Shown: positions 36,086-43,069 of the stretch, piece after piece
Layout of the letters: each line of letters opens with the position of its first letter
Numbering within the stretch: the stretch's first letter is position 1
NCBI GenBank assembly: GCA_944321345.1
Contig: CALUKY010000006.1
Span: 46,606-110,605 of the forward strand
Length of the DNA stretch: 64,000 bases
Direction of reading: 5' to 3'
Source of the DNA: an uncultured Paraprevotella sp.
GTDB lineage: Bacteria; Bacteroidota; Bacteroidia; Bacteroidales; Bacteroidaceae
Position numbers and translations under genes: made by a program
The notes under the pieces: model-generated
What the model saw: only the letters and a program-made list of their open reading frames with translations
Told to the model about the DNA's origin: nothing
The model's database searches: none

Positions 36086-37003
36086 TTAGAATTTGTTACA
36101 ACGTTCAAAGAAATTAATGGCTTCCAGCTCCTGTTTCATTCTTGCCTCTTCTTCATCGGTCATATTCTGGAACGGTGTTCTGTTCTTTCCCAAATCCAGA
36201 CCGATCAGCTTCATGATACGCTTTCCGGCCACAATATTTCCACGATAATGACAAATGACATTGATCACGTCCTGTGAGAAATTCTGCAATTCACGGGCTT
36301 TCTCAATGTCTCCGGCCTTCCAGGCATCGATAATACCTACGAGATTGATACCGTTGTAGTTGGTGGTTCCGCCGATACCTCCCTGAGCGCCACCCATAGC
36401 GAGCGAAGGCAGAATGGTCTCGTCCTGACCGTGCAGCATGTCATATTTGCCATTCTTATACAGACGGCACTGGTTGTATTCATAGATACTCTCATAGGTG
36501 TATTTGATTCCGGCAAAATTTGGAATGCGTCCGTCCACAGCCTCAAGCAAAGCAGTCATAGGCAGGAAGGCGCCGTTGAAGGCCGGAATATGGTAATAAT
36601 AGAAAGGCAGATCCGGAGCACCGGCCGCAATCTCCTCACAATATTTCACCAGTTCCTCAATGCGGTTGATTTTCGGAAACGGAGGAGCCATAGCACCGAT
36701 TCCCCAAGCTCCGCACTTCTGAGCGTGTTCAGCCAACATCTTGCTTGATTTCACGCAACAGTTTCCCACATGCACGATTACCTTGAAGCCTTCCGGAGCC
36801 GCCTGAATCCATGCCTCGGTCAGTTTCATACGCTCTTCATCCGTAAGCATATAACCTTCTCCCGAAGAACCGTTTATGAAAACGCCTTTCAGACCATTTT
36901 TGGCCAACATCTGCGCATAGGCAGGAATCGGCTCGTAATTCACTTCTCCATTTTCATAAAAGGGAGTAAAAGGAGCATCAATCAATCCAATAATTTTTTC
37001 CAT
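36086..37003 (-). CDS. nanL: N-acetylneuraminate lyase
   Basis: A 305-residue class I aldolase of the DapA/NanA family: FINGSSGEGYMLTDEERMKL (substrate loop), FYYYHIPAFNG with the catalytic tyrosine, and GIKYTYES with the Schiff-base lysine. It cleaves Neu5Ac into ManNAc and pyruvate. The product passes to the AGE-type epimerase encoded immediately downstream. The gap to nanM upstream is 79 nt with no terminator. Confidence 0.94.
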   Translation of the reverse strand: MEKIIGLIDAPFTPFYENGEVNYEPIPAYAQMLAKNGLKGVFINGSSGEGYMLTDEERMKLTEAWIQAAPEGFKVIVHVGNCCVKSSKMLAEHAQKCGAWGIGAMAPPFPKINRIEELVKYCEEIAAGAPDLPFYYYHIPAFNGAFLPMTALLEAVDGRIPNFAGIKYTYESIYEYNQCRLYKNGKYDMLHGQDETILPSLAMGGAQGGIGGTTNYNGINLVGIIDAWKAGDIEKARELQNFSQDVINVICHYRGNIVAGKRIMKLIGLDLGKNRTPFQNMTDEEEARMKQELEAINFFERCNKF

Positions 37004-37082
37004 AATGTTACATGTTTAAGGGTTATATATCTATTTCAATATTTCAACAAAAATAAAAAGAAAGAAGAAAAATACAAAAGAT

Positions 37083-38159
37083 TTATGGACGAAAAACAAA
37101 AACCTTACTGCTTCTGATACCCGGCTTGATTTCTCCGCATACCATATAAAACGCACCGTCTTTTTCCAACAGCACGCCACCGGCACGGGCCATCTGCTCC
37201 GGACCTTCAGTAATATTCCATACCTTTTTGTCCGGCTGATAAGAAAGCAGATCGCGGTTAAAACAATACCATTCAGGATCCTTTTTCATATAACCTTCCG
37301 GAGCACGTCCTTCCATGGCATCCTTAAAGATCTGATAGTTTACTCCGCCGGTAAGCAAAAGGCTGCCGCCATGCACTACTCCGACCGCTCCGACCAGACA
37401 ACGGGGCATACCGGCTTCATAATCCGGCAATTCCGTCTCGTACTCCCATTGATTCTTACGGACATCATATCGCAACACATCATTAGCCAATGCACAGCTG
37501 TCCGGACGTACCGACTCAAAACCGCCAAACAGATACAGCAGACTGTCATCGGCCAACAATACCGGTTGCACCCGTTGCTGTCCCGGATAGTCCGCCAGTC
37601 GCTCCCATACCGGAGCCTGACCCGCATCCAACGGTAAAGAAAACAGGTTGCGGGCCTTGCCCTGCTGATTTCCACCGGTAACATAAATCCGGTTTCCGCA
37701 TCGTGTTGCGGCTCCGTTGTCCACCAGTGACGGCATGGAAGGAAGCATACGGACCGTAAAAGAATCCTTGCCACTCACTTTCTCTATCCGGAAAACAGCA
37801 GCCGTCACCGAATCGGCATTCATACCTCCCATACAAAGCAATCCATCTTCCGTTTCAGCCATAGCTCCGTATGCCACCGGAAAAGGCAGATCGGACTGGC
37901 GGATCCATTCTGAAGAAGGATCGGCCGTATTCAGCGCATAGACTTCCCGATAATAGACTTTCTGCCCTCCCTCTGCTGCCGGTACATCCGGGAAATTACA
38001 TCCTCCGGCCACAACCAGCCAGTCGCCCACAAAACCGGCAAAGGGTGCAGATACACCGGCTTCTATCGGGTAATCCGGCAACTGCGTCACTTCTTTTTTC
38101 TTATCTGTTGTACAGGCTCCCAGCAGGAGCAACATAAATAACCACCAGTTTTTTTTCAT
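37083..38159 (-). CDS. nanM: NanM-like sialic acid mutarotase (cyclically permuted Kelch)
   Basis: A 358-residue exported protein: lipoprotein-type leader (MKKNWWLFMLLLLGA, then C) and Kelch repeats (GDWLVVAGGCNFPD, DGLLCMGGMNADSV, GNRIYVTGGNQQGKARN, DSLLYLFGGFES). It belongs to the cyclically permuted mutarotase family, related to E. coli NanM, which speeds alpha-to-beta Neu5Ac conversion. It is the first gene of the nan operon. Lipid anchoring places it at the envelope, before uptake. Confidence 0.88.
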   Translation of the reverse strand: MKKNWWLFMLLLLGACTTDKKKEVTQLPDYPIEAGVSAPFAGFVGDWLVVAGGCNFPDVPAAEGGQKVYYREVYALNTADPSSEWIRQSDLPFPVAYGAMAETEDGLLCMGGMNADSVTAAVFRIEKVSGKDSFTVRMLPSMPSLVDNGAATRCGNRIYVTGGNQQGKARNLFSLPLDAGQAPVWERLADYPGQQRVQPVLLADDSLLYLFGGFESVRPDSCALANDVLRYDVRKNQWEYETELPDYEAGMPRCLVGAVGVVHGGSLLLTGGVNYQIFKDAMEGRAPEGYMKKDPEWYCFNRDLLSYQPDKKVWNITEGPEQMARAGGVLLEKDGAFYMVCGEIKPGIRSSKVFVFRP

Positions 38160-38188
38160 AAAGTTTTTGATTTACGTTTTTTTCAGAC

Positions 38189-38221
38189 CAAACTTATTCC
38201 AAATATGAATATACCCTTCAA
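38189..38221 (-). promoter_or_regulatory. Promoter of the nan operon
   Basis: On the minus strand TTG (38219-38221), a 22-nt spacer and a perfect -7 box TAAGTTTG (38189-38196), 29 nt before the nanM start. The 22-bp repeat array begins about 10 bp upstream of its -33 element. Confidence 0.6.
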
Positions 38222-38230
38222 GCCGCGTCA

Positions 38231-38320
38231 GTACTGTGGGCAAAGTACTGAAGTACCTTGGGCAAAGTATTGCAGTACCTTGGGCAAAGTACTGAAGTAC
38301 TTCGGGCAGAGTACTGAAGA
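38231..38320. repeat. 22-bp-period tandem repeat array 1
   Basis: Four units with core GGGCAAAG at 38238, 38260 and 38282, and GGGCAGAG at 38304, exactly 22 bp apart. Between cores lie arms built on GTAC (for example AAGTACTGAAGTACTT), which can fold as short hairpins. A second array with the same period and core but different arms is at 46261-46350. The array lies between the regulator gene and the nan promoter. The 22-bp period excludes coding use. Confidence 0.85.
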
Positions 38321-38414
38321 AAGATTCCATGTTATTTTTCAAATGGCAAATTGCGCTGGTTCACGTTTCCCTCGTAACTGTCGAATTTAAAGTTCTCGGT
38401 AATGCCCGCTTTTT

Positions 38415-39041
38415 TCATTGTCCGGAACATGCCAGATAGCCACCGGCCTCTTTGCGTACCCGCCCCTGCTCCAGCAGTAAGGAAAGGGCACGCGAAAGCG
38501 ACGGGCGCGCCACTCCCATAATGAAAGCCACCTCCTGAATGTTTTGGATACTGCCGTGCGTTTTCAGGTAACTCAGGATGCGGGTAGGCAGACTCTGCAA
38601 GGCAAACTCGTTCAGCTTGCGGCTGAGGAACACACTGCGGTCGGATATGTTTTCCAGAAAACGGCGCAGCACGGTGCGGTCGGCTTCCATCATTTCCAGA
38701 AACACTTCGCGGGAGATGAACCACACCCGGCAGTCGGTCGCGGCAATGAGAGTTACCGGAAAACGGTTTTCGGAACCGTACAGAAAGGCAGGGGCCAGAA
38801 TCTCGGGAGCATGCAGCGTTTCGATTACGATTTCCTTTCCCTCATCATGGGTCATGCGGGCAGAGACACTACCCGAACAGAGCAGCATCAGCGAACGGCA
38901 GGGATCGCCCTGCAAGGCGATCAGGTCACCTTCGTGATAGGTCCGGATTCGGTTGGCCGATTGCTGAAGCAAACAGTCTATGCGGTTGCGGTCGGCTTCG
39001 GCAAAAAGCGAAAAATCGTATAAATCATAGAATGTAGGCAT
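38415..39041 (-). CDS. Crp/Fnr family transcription regulator, HcpR-like by context
   Basis: 208 residues. The N-terminal cyclic-nucleotide-binding-like domain (YHEGDLIALQGDPCRSLMLL, then GSVSA) lacks the Fnr cysteine cluster; the C-terminal winged helix-turn-helix includes IQEVAFIMGVARPSLSRALS. It is divergent from hcp, with two palindromes in the shared region, one just 26 bp upstream of its own start. In anaerobes Crp/Fnr proteins called HcpR commonly control hcp in response to NO; that role is inferred here. Confidence 0.85.
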   Translation of the reverse strand: MPTFYDLYDFSLFAEADRNRIDCLLQQSANRIRTYHEGDLIALQGDPCRSLMLLCSGSVSARMTHDEGKEIVIETLHAPEILAPAFLYGSENRFPVTLIAATDCRVWFISREVFLEMMEADRTVLRRFLENISDRSVFLSRKLNEFALQSLPTRILSYLKTHGSIQNIQEVAFIMGVARPSLSRALSLLLEQGRVRKEAGGYLACSGQ

Positions 39042-39066
39042 AGTTTAACTTTCATTATTATGCGGT

Positions 39067-39080
39067 GTAACATAGATTAC
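39067..39080. promoter_or_regulatory. Candidate Crp/Fnr operator near the regulator gene
   Basis: GTAACATAGATTAC is an inverted repeat of GTAA/TTAC with a 6-nt spacer, placed 26 bp upstream of the regulator start. The position suits autoregulation. Confidence 0.4.
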
Positions 39081-39240
39081 GCGCCACTTTGGAAACGACG
39101 GCTATATTTGCGCCGGAAACAGTTGCCGGAAGCTGTGCTTTATCGCCGGCACAAGAGAGCAATGGTGTCCCGGGAAGCATTATCCGGAATCGGAATTTCG
39201 CAGAGCTTCATACAGTGGGCGTAATGGCGGTATAAAAATA

Positions 39241-39256
39241 GTGATTTTTCCATCAC
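39241..39256. promoter_or_regulatory. Candidate Crp/Fnr operator upstream of hcp
   Basis: GTGATTTTTCCATCAC is a perfect GTGAT/ATCAC palindrome with a 6-nt spacer, the geometry of Crp/Fnr sites, 65 bp before the hcp start. Confidence 0.5.
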
Positions 39257-39320
39257 AACAACACAGACCGGCCCGGATAAACGATAAAAGATAACAACAA
39301 TTAAAGAACGACAGATTATT

Positions 39321-40979
39321 ATGGAACAGAAAATGTTTTGCTTCCAGTGTCAGGAAGCGGCTCAGGGAAAAGGATGTATTTTAAAGGGTGTTTGCGGTAA
39401 GACGGCACCGACCTCGGCAGCCATGGACTTGCTGCTTTATGTGGTGAAAGGCATCAGTGTGGCTACGGAAGCGCTGCGTACAAACGGCCAGCCGGTGGGC
39501 AGCGACGTGAACCGTTTCGTGACGGATGCATTGTTTTCTACCATCACAAATGCCAACTTTGATGAGGTTTCCATCTGGCAACGGGTGCAGCGGGGCTTGC
39601 TGATACGCGGCAGTTTGGCGCAGCAGGCAGCAGAAGCGGGTGTGACTCTGCCACAGGCGGATGTGCTTATCTGGCACGGTGCTTCGGACGAAGAATTGAA
39701 AGCAAAAGCGGCTACCGTGGGAGTAACCAGCGAGACAGACCCAGACAAGCGGTCGCTCAAGGAACTGGTGCTTTACGGACTGAAGGGAATGGCGGCTTAT
39801 CACGACCATGCCATCCGTTTGGGATATGAGGACGAGAGCATTCATGCGTTCCTGCAACGGGCACTCAGCCGGACCACCGTGGGAAATCTTTCCGTGGCCG
39901 AACTGACGGCGCTGGCATTAGAAACGGGTGCCGTAGGCGTACAGGTGATGGCATTGCTCGACCGGGCGCATACGGAATCGTACGGTCATCCGGAGATTAC
40001 GGAAGTGAGCATCGGAGTGCGCCAGAACCCGGGTATTCTGATCAGCGGGCATGATCTGCACGATCTGGAGGAGCTGTTGCGCCAGACCGAAGGTACGGGG
40101 GTGGATATCTACACGCACGGCGAGATGCTGCCGGCTCATTATTATCCGGCATTCAAGAAATACGCTCACTTTGCAGGTAACTATGGTAATGCGTGGTGGA
40201 AGCAGCGCGAGGAGTTTGCCGCCTTCAACGGTCCGATTGTCTTCACCACCAACTGTATCGTACCGCCCGCAGCCGACGCGCCTTATCGCGACAAGATTTT
40301 CACGGCCAACGCCACCGGTTATCCGGGTTGCCGCCATCTGACGGAGGATGCCGACGGAAGGAAGGACTTCTCCGAAGTGATTGCTTTAGCAAAAAACTGT
40401 CCGTCGCCGACACAGATTGAAACCGGAAGCATCGTGGGCGGCTTTGCACATAACCAGGTGCTGCAACTGGCCGACAAGGTGGTCGAGGCGGTCAAGAGCG
40501 GAGCCATCCGTAAGTTTGTGGTGATGGCGGGTTGTGACGGACGCATGAAGAGCCGCAATTATTACACGGACTTTGCACGTGCCTTGCCGCAGGATTGTGT
40601 CATTCTGACAGCCGGATGCGCCAAATACAAGTACAACAAACTGGATTTGGGAAATATCGGAGGCATCCCGCGTGTGCTCGATGCCGGGCAGTGCAACGAC
40701 AGTTACTCGCTGGCGGTCATCGCGCTCAAACTGAAGGAGGTGTTCGCTCTGGAGGACATCAACGAACTGCCCATTGTCTACAACATTGCGTGGTATGAGC
40801 AGAAAGCGGTCATCGTCCTGCTGGCACTGCTGCATCTGGGCGTAAAGCACATTCATCTGGGTCCTACCCTGCCGGCCTTCCTTTCGCCCAATGTAGCTCA
40901 GGTGCTCGTAGAGCAGTTCGGCATCGGAGGCATCAATACCGTAGACGAGGATCTGAAAGCGTTCGGACTGACTTGCTGA
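39321..40979 (+). CDS. hcp: Hybrid cluster protein (hydroxylamine reductase)
   Basis: A 552-residue Hcp. The N-terminal cysteines C7, C10, C19 and C25 follow the C-x2-C-x8-C-x5-C pattern of cluster 1. Hybrid-cluster ligands are visible in [18 protein letters not shown] and the later MAGCDGR and [11 protein letters not shown] segments. Hcp reduces NO or hydroxylamine under anaerobic nitrosative stress. It stands divergent from a Crp/Fnr regulator and is followed by the iron-centre repair gene, a functionally consistent trio. Confidence 0.95.
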   Translation: MEQKMFCFQCQEAAQGKGCILKGVCGKTAPTSAAMDLLLYVVKGISVATEALRTNGQPVGSDVNRFVTDALFSTITNANFDEVSIWQRVQRGLLIRGSLAQQAAEAGVTLPQADVLIWHGASDEELKAKAATVGVTSETDPDKRSLKELVLYGLKGMAAYHDHAIRLGYEDESIHAFLQRALSRTTVGNLSVAELTALALETGAVGVQVMALLDRAHTESYGHPEITEVSIGVRQNPGILISGHDLHDLEELLRQTEGTGVDIYTHGEMLPAHYYPAFKKYAHFAGNYGNAWWKQREEFAAFNGPIVFTTNCIVPPAADAPYRDKIFTANATGYPGCRHLTEDADGRKDFSEVIALAKNCPSPTQIETGSIVGGFAHNQVLQLADKVVEAVKSGAIRKFVVMAGCDGRMKSRNYYTDFARALPQDCVILTAGCAKYKYNKLDLGNIGGIPRVLDAGQCNDSYSLAVIALKLKEVFALEDINELPIVYNIAWYEQKAVIVLLALLHLGVKHIHLGPTLPAFLSPNVAQVLVEQFGIGGINTVDEDLKAFGLTC

Positions 40980-41102
40980 GCAGAGTCAAGAATGGCTCAA
41001 AAAAACTTCAAAAGGTCGCAAAAGACTTCTGATTCAGGAAATAAAGAAAAACGGTTGTTTTTAATGTAACCTTTATTCAAGAACTTAATAAAGAAAACGA
41101 AA

Positions 41103-41864
41103 ATGACAAATAAAGAAGATTTGTTGCGTACGCCCATCGGAACTCTGGTGGCACGCGATTTCAATACAACAAGAGTGTTCAAACAGTTCGGTCTGGATTT
41201 CTGCTGCCACGGTCAGGACGATCTGGTCACGGCCTGCCGCCGTCAGCAGGCAGATGACGACGAGGTGGTCCGCAGCCTGGAACAGTTGCACACCATGCCG
41301 CAAGAAGGCGGAAGCATCCCCTTCGCTTCGTGGCCGCTCGACCTGCTGATGGACTATATTCTGAAGATTCATCACCGCGGCATCCGCACACGCGGTCCGC
41401 AGTTGTTGGAACTGGTCCGCAAGGTGGCTCAGGTGCATGGCAGCACCCATCCCGAACTGTTGGAGTTGCAACAGCTGATCGAGGAATCGCTCACCGATCT
41501 GGAAGCGCATCTCCAAAAGGAGGAACAGGTACTCTTCCCTTATCTCTATGAGCTGTTCGAGGCTTCGGCCGAAGGACGCATGCTGGAGCCGATGCACTGC
41601 GGCAGTATTGCCAATCCCATCCGGGTGATGCATCTGGAACATGAGCATGAGGGCGACCGCTATCTGCACATCCGCAGTCTGACGGACAACTTCACGACAC
41701 CGGCAGACGGTTGCGCGTCCTACCGCCTGATGATGCAGGAACTGGAAGCGTTTGTCGACGCGCTCTTCGAACACATCCATCTGGAGAACAACATCCTCTT
41801 CCCGGAATTTCTGAAGCTGGAGGAGCGCCACACCGCCGGAGGTCCTGTTTACCGCATCGATTGA
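41103..41864 (+). CDS. ric: RIC/YtfE/ScdA iron-sulfur cluster repair protein
   Basis: 253 residues. The N-terminal ScdA_N domain (TPIGTLVARDFNTTRVFKQF, then LDFCCHG) is followed by a hemerythrin-like di-iron domain with histidines and glutamates in ILKIHHRG, HLQKEEQVLFPYL, MHLEHEHEGD and FEHIHLENNILFPEF. It repairs Fe-S clusters after NO or oxidative damage. Located 123 nt after hcp and followed by its own terminator, it completes a nitrosative-stress locus. Confidence 0.94.
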   Translation: MTNKEDLLRTPIGTLVARDFNTTRVFKQFGLDFCCHGQDDLVTACRRQQADDDEVVRSLEQLHTMPQEGGSIPFASWPLDLLMDYILKIHHRGIRTRGPQLLELVRKVAQVHGSTHPELLELQQLIEESLTDLEAHLQKEEQVLFPYLYELFEASAEGRMLEPMHCGSIANPIRVMHLEHEHEGDRYLHIRSLTDNFTTPADGCASYRLMMQELEAFVDALFEHIHLENNILFPEFLKLEERHTAGGPVYRID

Positions 41865-41943
41865 GGTTGCCATTCAGACGGAAGGATCTGCCGTCAGACA
41901 AACGGGAAGCATCACCATCTGTAACTGAAGATTCCCTGTAAGA

Positions 41944-41968
41944 AAGCCGGATTTTTCCGGCTTTTTTT
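41944..41968 (+). terminator. Terminator of ric
   Basis: A 7-bp stem (41944-41950 with 41957-41963) and a run of T. The -7 box of the next gene begins two bases after it. Confidence 0.8.
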
Positions 41969-41969
41969 A

Positions 41970-41977
41970 TAGCTTTG
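41970..41977 (+). promoter_or_regulatory. -7 box of the 186-residue gene
   Basis: TAGCTTTG is a perfect TAnnTTTG match, 28 nt before the ATG at 42006. Its -33 region lies inside the ric terminator, a very compact junction. Confidence 0.55.
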
Positions 41978-42005
41978 CAAGAAGAATCATTTTCATTTGA
42001 CACAC

Positions 42006-42566
42006 ATGGAATATAAAGACTATCTGGCGGCTTTCGAACAGAAGCTGCAAAATGAATTGCTGAAATTGTGTACCACCTGCAAGATGCTCGACGGCGTTTT
42101 GCTGGCTACGGACGATATAGACGAACACTGGAACAAGCTGGCCCCGGAATATCTGGCGGACGCTGTGGGACAGGTACAGCAGTACCCTACCGTTTCGGTG
42201 GCATGGGCGGCTTATTTAGGCATGGCCATCGCCTATGGTTGGGATGCCGACTGGAATACCACTTCAAAGGCTCCTTATCAGGCGTTCTACGGAGAGCAGG
42301 GATTTGATGATATGGACGAGTTTATCGTGCGCGATCTGCTGGGCATAGCGCTCGACAGCGAAGAGGTTGCCGTATTGGAGCGTATGGTGCGCAGTTGCGC
42401 CCAGAAATGTGTGGACATGATCCGTCGCGAACAGATCGAACCACAGAGCCCGCTGGCTTACCACGTGTTTGCCACAGCTTCAAAGACCATGTATCGCATC
42501 GGCGCCGCACTGGAATTAAAGCGTTTGGGTTACAAGTTCGAGAAGATGGACCTGCCGAGCTGCTGA
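42006..42566 (+). CDS. Conserved hypothetical protein
   Basis: A 186-residue soluble protein starting at the ATG at 42006 (MEYKDYLAAFEQKLQNELLK); the frame is open from a TTG three codons earlier. It is mainly helical, with a tryptophan-rich middle (VSVAWAAYLGMAIAYGWDAD) and two cysteines near the N-terminus (LCTTCKML). I do not recognise the family. It follows the nitrosative-stress genes but has its own promoter, so a link is not shown. Confidence 0.65.
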   Translation: MEYKDYLAAFEQKLQNELLKLCTTCKMLDGVLLATDDIDEHWNKLAPEYLADAVGQVQQYPTVSVAWAAYLGMAIAYGWDADWNTTSKAPYQAFYGEQGFDDMDEFIVRDLLGIALDSEEVAVLERMVRSCAQKCVDMIRREQIEPQSPLAYHVFATASKTMYRIGAALELKRLGYKFEKMDLPSC

Positions 42567-42612
42567 CAGATTTCAATATAGGAACGGGCACCACGGTTCT
42601 TTTGAGCAACCC

Positions 42613-42653
42613 TTTTGCAAAGCGTTTAAAAGGCTTTTAAAACAGCTTTAAAA
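42613..42653 (+). promoter_or_regulatory. TTTTGCA plus TTTAAAA repeats in the clpS leader
   Basis: TTTTGCA (42613-42619) is followed by GTTTAAAA (42624), GCTTTTAAA (42633) and GCTTTAAAA (42645). The same order of elements occurs in the PepSY gene leader at 6482-6534 on the other strand. There is no full -7 consensus here, so promoter status is uncertain. Confidence 0.4.
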
Positions 42654-42750
42654 CGGATTCCGGAAAAGTCGATGCAAAAGAATTATGGTACGTCTGAAGA
42701 GATAAAGGAATAAAAAGCATTCAACAAATCAACTGCAAAACAAAGACAAC

Positions 42751-43065
42751 ATGGAACAGCAACAAAGCAGTTCGCAGGCCAAAGAGCGCGTGGACCTGAA
42801 GGAACCGCGACGCTTCAAGGTGGTGATCCACAATGATGACTTTACAACCATGGATTTCGTGGTGCTGGTGCTCAAGACGGTGTTCTATAAATCGGAAGCC
42901 GAATCGGAACAGCTCATGCTGTTCGTGCATCAGAAGGGCTCGGCCGTGGTGGGCATCTATTCCTACGACATGGCACGCACCAAGGTGCAGAAGGCCACTG
43001 ACATGGCGCGCCGTGAAGGATTTCCGCTGCGCCTGAGTGTTTTACCCGAAGACGAAGAACTATAG
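42751..43065 (+). CDS. clpS: ClpS adaptor protein
   Basis: A 104-residue N-end-rule adaptor: an N-terminal flexible part, then PRRFKVVIHNDDFTTMDFVV with the N-degron-binding Asn-Asp pair, and VHQKGSAVVGIYSYDMARTK. ClpS delivers substrates with destabilising N-terminal residues to ClpAP. It lies 4 nt before clpA, with aat next, so all three N-end-rule components are one operon. Confidence 0.94.
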   Translation: MEQQQSSSQAKERVDLKEPRRFKVVIHNDDFTTMDFVVLVLKTVFYKSEAESEQLMLFVHQKGSAVVGIYSYDMARTKVQKATDMARREGFPLRLSVLPEDEEL

Positions 43066-43069
43066 CAAA

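Noticed and set aside
38205-38390. 61-codon frame crossing tandem array 1
   Set aside because: The 22-bp period shifts frame in every unit, so the translation is not repetitive and is unlikely to be selected.
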